Origin: JAAYZQ01 sp034428935
Lineage (GTDB): Bacteria; Chloroflexota; Anaerolineae; JAAYZQ01
Direction of reading: 5' to 3'
DNA length: 64,000 nt
NCBI GenBank assembly: GCA_034428935.1
Contig: DAOUHB010000070.1
Span: forward strand, 21,997-85,996
A program made the position numbers and the translations under genes. The notes beneath the pieces were generated by a model. It saw nothing but the letters and a program-made list of their open reading frames with translations. It was not told where the DNA came from and searched no databases. Shown here one piece after another: positions 33,753 through 41,483 of this stretch (positions within the stretch are counted from its first letter, which is position 1; every line of letters starts with the position of its first letter).

Positions 33753-34779
33753 CCCCGGCACCTCTTTCTGCCCGCCGCCAGCCTCCAAGGAGCAGGCGGT
33801 GGTTGGCAAAGGCAATCTCCTCGTCGGCGGGCAGCTCTTCCGGAGCGAAAAATCGCACCTCGCCGGCATCATCCCCGGCCTGCAGCCGTCCGCCCGCGAT
33901 GCCGGCCCGGTAGACCAGGTTGAGGCCCGGCCCGCGATAGTCGTCGGTGTAGTGCCTCACCTCCACGAGCACCGGGTCCGACACCTGGAGGCCGGTTTCC
34001 TCGGCGCACTCGCGCACCACAGCCGCCTCGGGCGACTCGTCCCAATCGAGGAACCCGGAGGGCAGGCACCATTGGCCCCGCCCCGGTTCGATGGCCCGGC
34101 GGACGAGGAGGAGATGGCCGGCCCGCTCCACGAGTATGGAGACACCCACCTTGGCCTCGCGAAAGTGGACGAACCCGCAGGCGGCGCAGGCCGGGCGCTG
34201 CCTGCCAAAGACATGGCGCTCCTCCAGGGGGTGGGTGCAGTGGGGGCAGTAGCGCGGCGGCAAGCCCGGATACCAATGGTCCAGGCGCCGCGCTGCCCAG
34301 GCCCGAATGGCCTGGTCGTGCCCGCCGCCGCACAGCGGCTCGGGGAGGGCCTCGGCCGGGAAAAAGCCGGCGGCCACGGCCTCCTGGCCGTCGACCTGAA
34401 CCTGGCCGCCCGACGCCTCCGCCTCGTACACCAACAGCAGCCCGTCGCCGCGGCGGTCGTCGTCAAAGTAATAGGCGCCCGCCAGAAGGCCGGGCCGCAC
34501 CTCCAGTCCGGCTTCCTCGGCCGCTTCCCGGGCGGCCGTCCGCCTCGGTTCTTCTCCCGCCCGGCCAAAGCCCGCCGGCAGGTTCCATGTCCCCGCAAAG
34601 GCGTCGTCTGCCGGGCCACGCTGCAAGAGCAGCAGCGCTGCCTCCCGCTCGACGAGCACACCGGCGGCTACCTTGAGGGTCGAGTACCAGATCCGCCCGC
34701 AGGCGGTGCAGGCCACTCCTTCTTCGGCGCCGGCCGCCAGCAGCGGCAGCTCGGCGCCACACTCGGCACAAAAACGCAT
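33706..34779 (-). CDS. tandem zinc-ribbon/Nudix protein with two Nudix domains
   Basis: A 357-residue protein, start ATG 34779 at MRFCAECGAELP. The order is zinc ribbon (CAECG, CTACG), Nudix domain 1 (LPAGFGRAGEEP, then REAAEEAGLEV), a second zinc ribbon (YCPHC, CAACG) and Nudix domain 2 (LPSGFLDWDESP, then RECAEETGLQV). Both Nudix boxes keep the RExxEExG core, so both may be active. Each ribbon-Nudix unit resembles the C-terminal part of NudC NADH/de-NADing pyrophosphatases, but the NudC N-terminal domain is missing and the unit is duplicated. Substrate unknown. The 3' end overlaps the radical SAM gene. Confidence 0.85.
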   Translation of the reverse strand: MRFCAECGAELPLLAAGAEEGVACTACGRIWYSTLKVAAGVLVEREAALLLLQRGPADDAFAGTWNLPAGFGRAGEEPRRTAAREAAEEAGLEVRPGLLAGAYYFDDDRRGDGLLLVYEAEASGGQVQVDGQEAVAAGFFPAEALPEPLCGGGHDQAIRAWAARRLDHWYPGLPPRYCPHCTHPLEERHVFGRQRPACAACGFVHFREAKVGVSILVERAGHLLLVRRAIEPGRGQWCLPSGFLDWDESPEAAVVRECAEETGLQVSDPVLVEVRHYTDDYRGPGLNLVYRAGIAGGRLQAGDDAGEVRFFAPEELPADEEIAFANHRLLLGGWRRAERGAGDGSQGQGAARQPLDP

Positions 34780-34793
34780 TGTCGCGCGTCTCC

Positions 34794-35396
34794 TCACAAT
34801 ACCATCTCCATCGCCGCCATGGCCAGGCCGCCGGCGATGGGTATCCACACGTTGTCGTCGGGCGGGGGCGACCAGCGCTCGACGAGCGTGGCCGCCACGG
34901 CGCCGGCCAGAACGGTCCACGGCGGCAGGCCACCCAGGCCCATGCCTACCACGCCCGCCACGAGGCAGGCGCCCAGGCAGCCCAGGCTACCGGCGACGGT
35001 CTTGCCTCCGGTCTGCCGGCCCCAGGTGCGCCCCACGATTTCGGCGGCGGGATCGCCCCAGGTCAAGAAGAGCAGCGCCGTGCCCCCCACGTCGCGGCCC
35101 AGGACCGCCAGGGTCAGCAGGGCGCCCAGGGCAAACCAGGTGGAGCCCATGACGCGCTGTCCCTCCCAGGGGCGAAAGATGGAGGGCAGCAACTGCCACA
35201 GAACCTGGTTGAGGGCCGGCCGCCAGCGCCGGGCGACCTCTACGGCCAAAGAGGCGGCCAGGAACAGGATACTCAGGGCCAGGGCCGCCTGAAACGACAA
35301 CCACCAGCCGGCCGCGGGTACCAGGGCCAGCGCCATGTGTGTCAGTTTGCGCGTGGCGCTGATGCGGCGCGACGGCGCCTCACTCCTTGCTTCCAA
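34794..35396 (-). CDS. polyprenol/phytol/diacylglycerol kinase family membrane protein
   Basis: A 200-residue membrane protein with about six hydrophobic segments. Conserved signatures of the CTP-dependent SEC59/DGK1/VTE5 group are present: SATRKLTHMALALV near the N-terminus, TWGDPAAEIVGRTWGR, GGKTVAGSLG and ATLVERWSPPPDDN. Such enzymes phosphorylate dolichol, phytol or diacylglycerol, in bacteria probably isoprenoid alcohols or lipids. The start is uncertain: TTG 35396, which overlaps the end of the preceding gene by 17 nt, keeps the conserved RKLTH motif, while the first ATG would lose it. AAGGAG lies inside that overlap. Kinase activity is inferred. Confidence 0.75.
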   Translation of the reverse strand: MEARSEAPSRRISATRKLTHMALALVPAAGWWLSFQAALALSILFLAASLAVEVARRWRPALNQVLWQLLPSIFRPWEGQRVMGSTWFALGALLTLAVLGRDVGGTALLFLTWGDPAAEIVGRTWGRQTGGKTVAGSLGCLGACLVAGVVGMGLGGLPPWTVLAGAVAATLVERWSPPPDDNVWIPIAGGLAMAAMEMVL

Positions 35397-35598
35397 TCAA
35401 GATCATCTGCAGGCTGCACTGGTAGCGCGCATCGGGGTTCTGCGGGTTGGTCACCTTGGCCGAGGCGTAAAATCCCTTGCTGCCTGTGGCGAAATTCTTG
35501 CTCTTGAGGTCGATGGTACCCCAGGTCTCGCCGGTCACCGGGTCCTTGATCTCTGCCACCAGGCCCCCCTGGGGAGCCTTCTCGTCCATTTTGGCCAT
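35380..35598 (-). CDS. small conserved-looking protein of unknown function
   Basis: A 72-residue protein, start ATG 35598. It has no signal peptide or membrane segment. The sequence contains EIKDPVTGETWGTIDL and KGFYASAKVTNPQ, suggesting a small beta-rich fold, and ends overlapping the polyprenol-type kinase gene, so it heads that operon. A good extended -10 promoter lies about 70 nt upstream. I recognise no family; the coding call rests on the promoter, the overlap and the clean frame. Confidence 0.6.
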   Translation of the reverse strand: MAKMDEKAPQGGLVAEIKDPVTGETWGTIDLKSKNFATGSKGFYASAKVTNPQNPDARYQCSLQMILIGSKE

Positions 35599-35663
35599 AT
35601 GCCCTCGCTTTCCTTCCTGGCGGTGCCGGCGGGCAGCTGGGCCCTGCCCGCCGTGTCGCTGCC

Positions 35664-35691
35664 ATTGTACCATAGATCGCCACGGACGCAA
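35664..35691 (-). promoter_or_regulatory. sigma-70 type promoter of the small protein/kinase operon
   Basis: On the minus strand TTGCGT (35691-35686), 16-nt spacer, TACAAT (35669-35664) preceded by TATGG. It is divergent from the phosphofructokinase promoter. Confidence 0.7.
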
Positions 35692-35713
35692 CCTTTGTTC
35701 CTCAGCCATGCAC

Positions 35714-35742
35714 TTTCCATTTGGTGCCCGTTATGGTACAAT
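35714..35742 (+). promoter_or_regulatory. promoter of the phosphofructokinase gene
   Basis: TTTCCA (35714-35719), 17-nt spacer, TACAAT (35737-35742) with TATGG just before it, the same extended -10 as at 1456-1466 and 35664-35674. Confidence 0.62.
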
Positions 35743-35783
35743 TCCGGCATGTTGCACGATGATCCGGTCGAGTTGGAGGTATC

Positions 35784-36881
35784 ATGAGCGACGATGGCAT
35801 CCGGCGTATCGGCGTCCTCACCGGAGGCGGCGATTGCCCGGGATTGAACGCGGTCATTCGGGCGGTGGTCAAGACGGCAGTCGGCCACTTTGGCTGGCAG
35901 GTGGTGGGCATAGAGGATGGCTTCGAGGGGCTGATCCTTCCGGGCAAGACCCGGGAGCTGACCTTTGCCGACGTGCGGGGCATCCTGCCGCTGGGTGGCA
36001 CAATCCTGGGCACCACCAACCGGGCAAATCCCTTCGACTATCCCGTTACCGGCGAGGATGGCAGGGTGGCCGGCCGGGACATGTCGTCTCAGGTGATGGC
36101 CCACGCGGAGGCGCTGGGCCTCGACGGGCTGGTGGTCATCGGCGGCGACGGCTCGCTGCACATCGCCCAGAAGCTCTATGAGATGGGCCTGCCCCTCGTC
36201 GGCGTGCCCAAGACCATCGATAACGACGTGGGCGGCACCGATCTCACCTTTGGCTTTGACACCGCCCTGGACGTGGCGACCCAGGCCATCGACCGGCTGC
36301 ACACCACGGCCGAGAGCCACCATCGCATCATGCTCGTGGAGGTCATGGGCCGCAACGCCGGCTGGCTGGCCCTGCAGGCCGGCCTCGCCGGCGGCGCCGA
36401 TGCCATCCTTCTGCCCGAGATCCCCTTTGACGTGGCCAACGTCGATGCCAAGGTCGAGGCTCGGGAGATGGCGGGCAGCAAGTTCAGCATCGTCGTCGTC
36501 GCCGAGGGTGCCCGCCCCGTGGGCGGCGAGCAGGTGTACCAGGAGGTGGGCGAAGCCGCCGCTGCCAGGCGGTTGGGTGGGGTGAGCTATGCCGTCGCCG
36601 AGCAATTGTCCGCCCTGACCGAGCGCGAGATCCGTGTCACGGTACTGGGCCACCTGCAGCGCGGCGGCTCGCCCACCTCTTTTGACCGCATCCTGGCCAC
36701 GCGCTTTGGCGCCGCCGCCGTCGACCTCCTCGCCAGGGGGCGTACCGGCCACATGGTGTCGCTCCGGGGCGAAGAGATCGTCGACGTGCCCATCGCCGAG
36801 GCCATTGCCCGGCTCAAGACGGTGCCCCTCGATGGCGACCTGGTGCGCACCGCCCGGTGCATGGGCATCAGCCTGGGCTAG
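35784..36881 (+). CDS. pfkA: 6-phosphofructokinase
   Basis: A 365-residue PfkA-family kinase, start ATG 35784 after GGAGGT. The nucleotide/phosphate motif GGDCPGLNAVIR and the catalytic segment PKTIDNDVGGTD are present, as is RVTVLGHLQRGGSPTSFDR. The donor-specificity positions read GGDGS (Gly, as in ATP enzymes) and PKTIDND (Lys, as in PPi-dependent enzymes), a mixed type found in some bacterial PFKs, so ATP or PPi use cannot be decided by inspection. It phosphorylates fructose 6-phosphate in glycolysis. Its stop codon shares CTAG with the stop of the convergent M20 gene. Confidence 0.93.
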   Translation: MSDDGIRRIGVLTGGGDCPGLNAVIRAVVKTAVGHFGWQVVGIEDGFEGLILPGKTRELTFADVRGILPLGGTILGTTNRANPFDYPVTGEDGRVAGRDMSSQVMAHAEALGLDGLVVIGGDGSLHIAQKLYEMGLPLVGVPKTIDNDVGGTDLTFGFDTALDVATQAIDRLHTTAESHHRIMLVEVMGRNAGWLALQAGLAGGADAILLPEIPFDVANVDAKVEAREMAGSKFSIVVVAEGARPVGGEQVYQEVGEAAAARRLGGVSYAVAEQLSALTEREIRVTVLGHLQRGGSPTSFDRILATRFGAAAVDLLARGRTGHMVSLRGEEIVDVPIAEAIARLKTVPLDGDLVRTARCMGISLG

Positions 36882-38068
36882 CCGGGCCAGTCCTGCAGGG
36901 CGAGGGCCATGTAGGCTACCGTGGCTTCCAGAAGCTGGTCCACGGGCAGCCGCTCCTCGACGGTATGAACCAGGGTGTCGTCGCCAGGGCCCAGGCCCAG
37001 GATCGTGGAGCCGGCGGCAGCCATGTGGCCGCCGTCGGTGGCAAAGCGCCACACGCCGACCTCTACCGGCCGCCCAAGGGCCGCCTCCAGGGTCTGCCGG
37101 GCGGCGACCAGCCACGGATGGTCCAGGGGGGTGGTGAACGAGGCGAACGAGTCGTCGTAGCGCATGCGCAGGCCGGTGTACGTCTCCATCTCGCGGCTCC
37201 CGGTTTCGATGGCCCCCTGGCAGCCGGGCTCCAGGCTGCGGGAGAGCAGCTCCTCCAGCTTGCCAAGGATCGCCGGCAGGTCCTCGCCCGGCACGTTCCG
37301 CCAGTCGAGGGCCAGGCGGATGGTCGACGGCGTGATGTTGGTGCCCCGGGGCTCGCTGCTGACGAGGGTGGGGGCGACAGTGGAAGCGCCATAGTCCGGG
37401 ACGCTAAGCATGGGCAGCTCGCGCAGGCCTTGCAGGAAGCGCGCCACGGAAAAGTGGGGGTTGACGCCCAGGTCGGGCATGGAGGCGTGCACCGAGCGAC
37501 CCTCGAAGCGGGCCAGCATCTCGACCCGGCCGCGGTGCCCCCGGCGCAGTTGGTTGCCGCTGGCCTCGCCCACGACGACGCGCATGGGGGGCAGGCTGGC
37601 GGCGATGTGCCGGGCGCCCAGGCCTCCCACCTCTTCCTGGACCACGGCGCTGACGTACAGGGGGCCGGGCGGGGCCTTGCCCAGCTTCTTGACCAGGCCT
37701 ATGGCATAGACCATGGCCGCCAGGGCGCCCTTCATGTCGGCGGCACCCCGGCCCCAGAGGTTCCCGTCGTGGATCTCGCCGCCAAAGGGTGGGTGGGCCC
37801 ATTGGCCAGGGTCGCCGGCGTCCACGTGGTCCATGTGACCATTGAACATCAGGGGCGCGCCTCGACCGCCATCCAGGCGGCCCACGGCATTGCCGGCCTC
37901 GTCGATCCAGGACTCGTCAAAGCCGAGGCGTCCCATCTCGTCCCGGATGAGGGCCGCCACGTTCCCTTCCTCGCCGGACCTGCTCGGCGTCTGCAACAGC
38001 TTCTGGGCAAAGGCCACCAACTCGGCTCGGTGGTCCTGGACCATACGCCGCAGTTCGTTCTCGTGCAT
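36878..38068 (-). CDS. M20 family metallopeptidase/amidohydrolase
   Basis: A 396-residue M20-type hydrolase, start ATG 38068. Metal and catalytic motifs are visible: MFNGHMDHVDAGD (His and Asp), GRGAADMKGALAA (bridging Asp), VVQEEVGGLGA (catalytic Glu and metal Glu) and the C-terminal metal His in EERLPVD's preceding TLVHT. The dimerisation domain lies between. Family members include succinyl-diaminopimelate desuccinylase, ArgE and the YgeY-type hydrolases; the closest look is to the last, but the substrate is not determined. The final bases overlap the phosphofructokinase stop, with the two genes facing each other. Confidence 0.88.
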   Translation of the reverse strand: MHENELRRMVQDHRAELVAFAQKLLQTPSRSGEEGNVAALIRDEMGRLGFDESWIDEAGNAVGRLDGGRGAPLMFNGHMDHVDAGDPGQWAHPPFGGEIHDGNLWGRGAADMKGALAAMVYAIGLVKKLGKAPPGPLYVSAVVQEEVGGLGARHIAASLPPMRVVVGEASGNQLRRGHRGRVEMLARFEGRSVHASMPDLGVNPHFSVARFLQGLRELPMLSVPDYGASTVAPTLVSSEPRGTNITPSTIRLALDWRNVPGEDLPAILGKLEELLSRSLEPGCQGAIETGSREMETYTGLRMRYDDSFASFTTPLDHPWLVAARQTLEAALGRPVEVGVWRFATDGGHMAAAGSTILGLGPGDDTLVHTVEERLPVDQLLEATVAYMALALQDWPG

Positions 38069-38150
38069 TGTCGAACTCTCCTGTCATACGAAAATGAGCA
38101 CGCCGGACGGGCTGCCGGCCTGCGTCGATGGGCGCGAGGCGGGCCGGCCC

Positions 38151-38894
38151 CTACCCGGCCGGTTTGCCGCGCCCCAGGCGCTGGGCGATGACCAGGCCCA
38201 GGAAGCGCGGCAGGGCCAACTGCCGACGCCAACGCCACGGCTCGCGGAGCAGGCGGTGGAGCCATTCCAGCCCCAGGCGCCGCATCCAGGGCGGGGCACG
38301 CCGGGTGACGCCGGCGACAAAGTCAAAGCTGCCGCCCACGCCCATCATCACCGGCACGCCCAACTCGTCGCGGTGGCGGGCGATCCACTTTTCCTCGGCC
38401 GGCACGCCATAGGCCACGAGGAGCAGGTCGGGGCGCGCGGCGCGCACCCTGGCTATCACGGCGGCGCTCTCGTCGTCGGCGGGCGAACCGGCGTAGGTGC
38501 CGGCAACGTCCAGCCCCGGGTAGGCCGTCGCCAGCCGCTGCGCCGTGGCCTCGGCCACGCCGGGCCCGGCCCCCAGGAAGTAGACGCGGTAGCCCTGGCG
38601 GGCGCTGTGGCGGGCCAGGTGGTAGATGCCGTCGGAACCGGTCACCCGCTGGCGGAGGGGGCGGCCCAGGAGGCGAGCGGCCAGGGTCAGCCCCACGCCG
38701 TCGGCCACGTTGAGCTCCGACCGGGCCAGGTCGGCCCTGAAGGCAGGGTCGTCGTGGGCAGCTACGAGCATCTCGGGATTCAGCGTCACCACCTGGTGGG
38801 GCCGGCCGCTGGCCACGAAACGATCGACCGTGGCCAGGAGGTCGTCGTACGTGGCATCGTCGACGCGCACGCCCAGGATGTCGATGGACTGCAT
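38151..38894 (-). CDS. WecG/TagA/CpsF family glycosyltransferase
   Basis: A 247-residue GT26 glycosyltransferase, start ATG 38894. The family signatures TLNPEMLVAAHDDPAF, ADGVGLTLAARLLG, FLGAGPGVAE and DLLLVAYGVPAEEKWI (with the catalytic-type Asp before GVGL) are all visible. TagA-like enzymes add N-acetylmannosaminyl groups to undecaprenyl-linked GlcNAc in the synthesis of teichoic acids or surface polysaccharides; CpsF-like members act in capsule synthesis. It follows the GT4 glycosyltransferase gene by 7 nt, so both may work on the same glycan. Donor and acceptor cannot be named. Confidence 0.92.
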   Translation of the reverse strand: MQSIDILGVRVDDATYDDLLATVDRFVASGRPHQVVTLNPEMLVAAHDDPAFRADLARSELNVADGVGLTLAARLLGRPLRQRVTGSDGIYHLARHSARQGYRVYFLGAGPGVAEATAQRLATAYPGLDVAGTYAGSPADDESAAVIARVRAARPDLLLVAYGVPAEEKWIARHRDELGVPVMMGVGGSFDFVAGVTRRAPPWMRRLGLEWLHRLLREPWRWRRQLALPRFLGLVIAQRLGRGKPAG

Positions 38895-38901
38895 GGCTTC
38901 C

Positions 38902-40029
38902 CTACCCTGCCCCGGCCGCCGCTTCGAGGACGGCCAGCGTTTCGCGGGCGCAGCGCCGCCAGGAAAATCGCCTCGCCTGCTCCAGGCCCCGGGCCGCCAG
39001 CTCGCTGCGCAGGTGCCCGTTCATCAGCAGGCGCAGCATCGCCCGCGCCAGGGACTCCACATCGTGGGGGTCGACCAGGAGCGCCGCGTCACCGGCCACC
39101 TCGGGCAGCGACGACGTGTTGGAGCAGATCACGGGCGTGCCACAGGCCATGGCTTCCAGGACGGGCAGGCCAAAGCCCTCGTAGAGAGAGGGAAAGACAA
39201 AGGCCAGGGCGCCGCTGAGGAGAGCTGGGAGGTCATCCTCGGGCACGTAACCGGGCAGGAGCACCTGCCCCTCCAGGCCGAGGGCCCGGACCTGGCTCAC
39301 GATCTCGTCGTGCAGCCAGCCCTTCATGCCGGCGAGGACGAGGCCGGGCAGGTGTGGGGGCTGTTCCTGGCCGGCGAGGAGCGCCGGAAGCCGGGAGAAG
39401 GCCTGCACCAATCGTACCAGGTTCTTGCGCGGCTGCAGCGTGCCAACGTACAGCAGGTAGGGGCCCTCCAGGCCATATCGGGCCCGCACGCCGGCCAACA
39501 ACGCCGGGTCGGACACGGGGGCCAGTGTCTCGTCCCGGCCGGGGTAGACGACGGCGATTCTGTCTGGCGGGGTGTGATAGTAGTTCACCAGGTCGCGGCG
39601 CGTGGCCTCCGAGTCGGCCAGGACCCGGGTGGCGCTCCGGGCGTTGTGGCGCGTCGACCACCGCAGATAGACGTTTTGCCAGGCGGTGTGCGCCTCGGGG
39701 TGGTAATGGTAGCCCAGGTCGTGCACCGTCACGACGCTGCGCCGCGGCCGGGCGAGGGGCAGGACGTGGGAAGGGACAAAGAGCAGGTCGGGAGGATGGG
39801 CGAGCATTTCCCGCGAGAGGGCTACATGCGTCCACAAGCGTGGAAAGGGGATGACGCGTTCCTCGGCGCCGGGCGGAAACAGGCCGGCCGGCGGCGCCTG
39901 GCGAAAGTACAGGCGGAAGCGATGCTCGCCGCCCACGGCCAGCAGCTCGCGGATCAGGTGCAGTGCATAGTTCTCGGTGCCGGTGCGATACGTCGCCACT
40001 GCCCGGCTGGCGTCGATGCCGATAAGCAT
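38902..40029 (-). CDS. GT4 family glycosyltransferase
   Basis: A 375-residue retaining glycosyltransferase of the GT-B fold. The start is taken as ATG 40029 before LIGIDASRAV; a TTG at 40047 adds six residues and cannot be excluded. The N-terminal acceptor domain begins with IDASRAVATYRTGTENYA; the C-terminal donor domain has LYVGTLQPRKNLVRLVQAF and PSLYEGFGLPVLEAMACGTP, the EX7E motif of GT4. It probably uses a nucleotide sugar to extend a surface polysaccharide, together with the TagA-like enzyme encoded downstream. It begins shortly after a small membrane-protein gene. Confidence 0.91.
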   Translation of the reverse strand: MLIGIDASRAVATYRTGTENYALHLIRELLAVGGEHRFRLYFRQAPPAGLFPPGAEERVIPFPRLWTHVALSREMLAHPPDLLFVPSHVLPLARPRRSVVTVHDLGYHYHPEAHTAWQNVYLRWSTRHNARSATRVLADSEATRRDLVNYYHTPPDRIAVVYPGRDETLAPVSDPALLAGVRARYGLEGPYLLYVGTLQPRKNLVRLVQAFSRLPALLAGQEQPPHLPGLVLAGMKGWLHDEIVSQVRALGLEGQVLLPGYVPEDDLPALLSGALAFVFPSLYEGFGLPVLEAMACGTPVICSNTSSLPEVAGDAALLVDPHDVESLARAMLRLLMNGHLRSELAARGLEQARRFSWRRCARETLAVLEAAAGAG

Positions 40030-40051
40030 GCTCTTGGCCGAGGGCAACTCG

Positions 40052-40558
40052 CTATTCTCGACGGACCCAGCGCAGCAGGCCGCCCGCGAGGCTGAGGACG
40101 CCCATCAGGATGAGCAACAGGGGCCACAGGCGCCAGATTTCGCGGCTGACGAGGCCAAAGGTAAAGGCCAGGCCGACGGCGCCGACGATGAGGGCTGCGC
40201 AGCCGACGCCCAGCGTCCCCATGTCTCGGGCTCGCTCGGCAAAAAAGAGGGCCACAAAGGCCACTCCGCCGATGAGGGGAAAGACGGGCCACAGGTCGCG
40301 CATCTGGTCCCACTCCCAGATGCCGAGGGTGAAGCCAAAGAAAAAGAGACCCACCAGCAGGCCCGCGATGCCGACGAACACCAGGCCGGCGTCCTTGAAA
40401 CCGGTAAAGACGTACCAGGCCAGGAAGCTGAGGCCCCCCAGCATCGGAAACAGGGGCCAGATCCGATCCCAACCGATCAACTGGGCGATCACAAAGGCGA
40501 TGCCCAGGCCGATGAGGCCCAGCCCGGCCCACACGTTGCCCATCCTGTCTCGTTCCAT
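40052..40558 (-). CDS. small membrane protein with three repeated helix-pair units
   Basis: A 168-residue integral membrane protein, start ATG 40558 behind AGGAGGAG. Six hydrophobic segments are arranged as three related pairs, each containing a WPLFPMLGG, WPVFPLIGG or WPLLLILMG motif, an internal repeat pattern like that of DUF5668/LiaF-type N-terminal regions. I recognise no enzymatic motif. It has a consensus promoter overlapping the end of tsaC and probably forms an operon with the two glycosyltransferases, because the next gene starts within about 25 nt of its stop. Function unknown. Confidence 0.72.
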   Translation of the reverse strand: MERDRMGNVWAGLGLIGLGIAFVIAQLIGWDRIWPLFPMLGGLSFLAWYVFTGFKDAGLVFVGIAGLLVGLFFFGFTLGIWEWDQMRDLWPVFPLIGGVAFVALFFAERARDMGTLGVGCAALIVGAVGLAFTFGLVSREIWRLWPLLLILMGVLSLAGGLLRWVRRE

Positions 40559-40585
40559 CTGTCTCCTCCTACAAGTCCTGGCGGC

Positions 40586-40614
40586 ATTATATCATTTTGC
40601 CCACGGGTCGTCAA
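40586..40614 (-). promoter_or_regulatory. sigma-70 type promoter of the membrane protein/glycosyltransferase operon
   Basis: On the minus strand TTGACG (40614-40609), 17-nt spacer and consensus TATAAT (40591-40586). It overlaps the stop codon of tsaC. Confidence 0.8.
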
Positions 40615-41291
40615 TCGCCCGGACCTGCCGTTCGGCCCGGCCGGGCACGGGGCACGGGGTCCAGGTCGCAGGTAATGGCAGCCAGGTCAGCGGCCGTGAT
40701 GGGCCCCGCACGCAGCAGGGCGGGCGGCGAGACGGTCAGGTCCAGGACCGTCGACGCCTGTCCGCCGCGGGTGGTCCCACCGTCGAGGATGAGGGGTACG
40801 TGCCCCGCCAGCCCCTCCAGGACCTGGGCGGCAGTGACCGCGTCGGGGGCGCCATGCCGATTGGCGCTCGTCGTCGCCAGAGGCGCTCCCAGTTGGCGGC
40901 AGAGGCGGCGAACCAGATCCTGGTCGGGCACGCGAACGCCGACCGTGGGGCCGCCGGCCGTGACCAGGTCGGGCACGCGGGCGGCGCGCGGCAGCACCAG
41001 GGTCAGAGCGCCGGGCCAGAAACGCCTGGCCAGCTCCCAGGCGCGATCGGGAATCGAGACGCAGACCAGGGACATGCTCTCTGCATCGGGCAGTAGCAGG
41101 GGAATGGCCCTCTGGCCGGGCCTGCCCTTGGCGGCAAAGAGCCGGGCCACGCCGTCAGGCAGAAAGGCGTGGGCCCCCAGGCCATAGACGGTGTCGGTAG
41201 GAAAGGCGATCGCCTCTCCGCGCTGCAGCAGCTCCACGGCGTGCTCAACTGCCGACGGGTCGCTGGCATCGAGGCAAAGGGTCTCGCTCAT
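40611..41291 (-). CDS. tsaC: L-threonylcarbamoyladenylate synthase (Sua5/YrdC/TsaC family)
   Basis: A 226-residue YrdC-domain protein that makes threonylcarbamoyl-AMP from threonine, bicarbonate and ATP for the t6A37 modification of tRNA. The start is ATG 41291 after AGGAGAGC. The nucleotide-binding motifs are visible: AIAFPTDTVYGLGAHAF near residue 25 and KGRPGQRAIPLLL, followed by the YrdC segment PLATTSANRHGAPD. Length corresponds to the single-domain TsaC form. The frame stays open upstream through a 15-bp tandem repeat that would encode IKTTG units, but these are more likely untranslated leader, given the ATG and Shine-Dalgarno. Confidence 0.9.
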   Translation of the reverse strand: MSETLCLDASDPSAVEHAVELLQRGEAIAFPTDTVYGLGAHAFLPDGVARLFAAKGRPGQRAIPLLLPDAESMSLVCVSIPDRAWELARRFWPGALTLVLPRAARVPDLVTAGGPTVGVRVPDQDLVRRLCRQLGAPLATTSANRHGAPDAVTAAQVLEGLAGHVPLILDGGTTRGGQASTVLDLTVSPPALLRAGPITAADLAAITCDLDPVPRARPGRTAGPGD

Positions 41292-41300
41292 CTGCTCTCC

Positions 41301-41360
41301 TGTCGTTTTGGTGCCTGTCGTTTTGATGCCTGTTGTTTTGATGCCTGTTGTTTTGATGAT
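41301..41360 (-). repeat. four tandem copies of a 15-bp unit in the tsaC leader
   Basis: Units TGTYGTTTTGRTGCC (+ strand) begin at 41301, 41316, 41331 and 41346. They differ at only a few positions and cover nearly the whole untranslated leader of tsaC. Confidence 0.92.
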
Positions 41361-41387
41361 TGTACATCCTGCCGGGTCGCCCGTCAA
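41359..41387 (-). promoter_or_regulatory. sigma-70 type promoter of tsaC
   Basis: On the minus strand TTGACG (41387-41382), 17-nt spacer, TACAAT (41364-41359). Start expected near 41352, inside the first transcribed repeat unit. Confidence 0.78.
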
Positions 41388-41414
41388 GACCGGCCCAAGG
41401 GCGCGGGCGCTGCT

Positions 41415-41443
41415 TTGACACTTTCTACCAGTTCGGTTATAAT
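41415..41443 (+). promoter_or_regulatory. full-consensus promoter of the cyclase-family gene
   Basis: TTGACA (41415-41420), 17-nt spacer, TATAAT (41438-41443). It covers an upstream ATG at 41442, which therefore cannot be the translation start. Confidence 0.88.
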
Positions 41444-41483
41444 GGCGTCGCCGTCAGCGAGCAGCGTGCTTGAGGGGGAGACC

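Noticed and set aside
41301..41360. Translated IKTTG repeats at the N-terminus of TsaC
   Set aside because: The start at 41291 has a good Shine-Dalgarno, and the promoter would start transcription within the repeats.
41442..41444. ATG as start of the cyclase-family gene
   Set aside because: It lies in the TATAAT box of a full-consensus promoter; the TTG at 41484 with GAGGGGGAGA just upstream is better.
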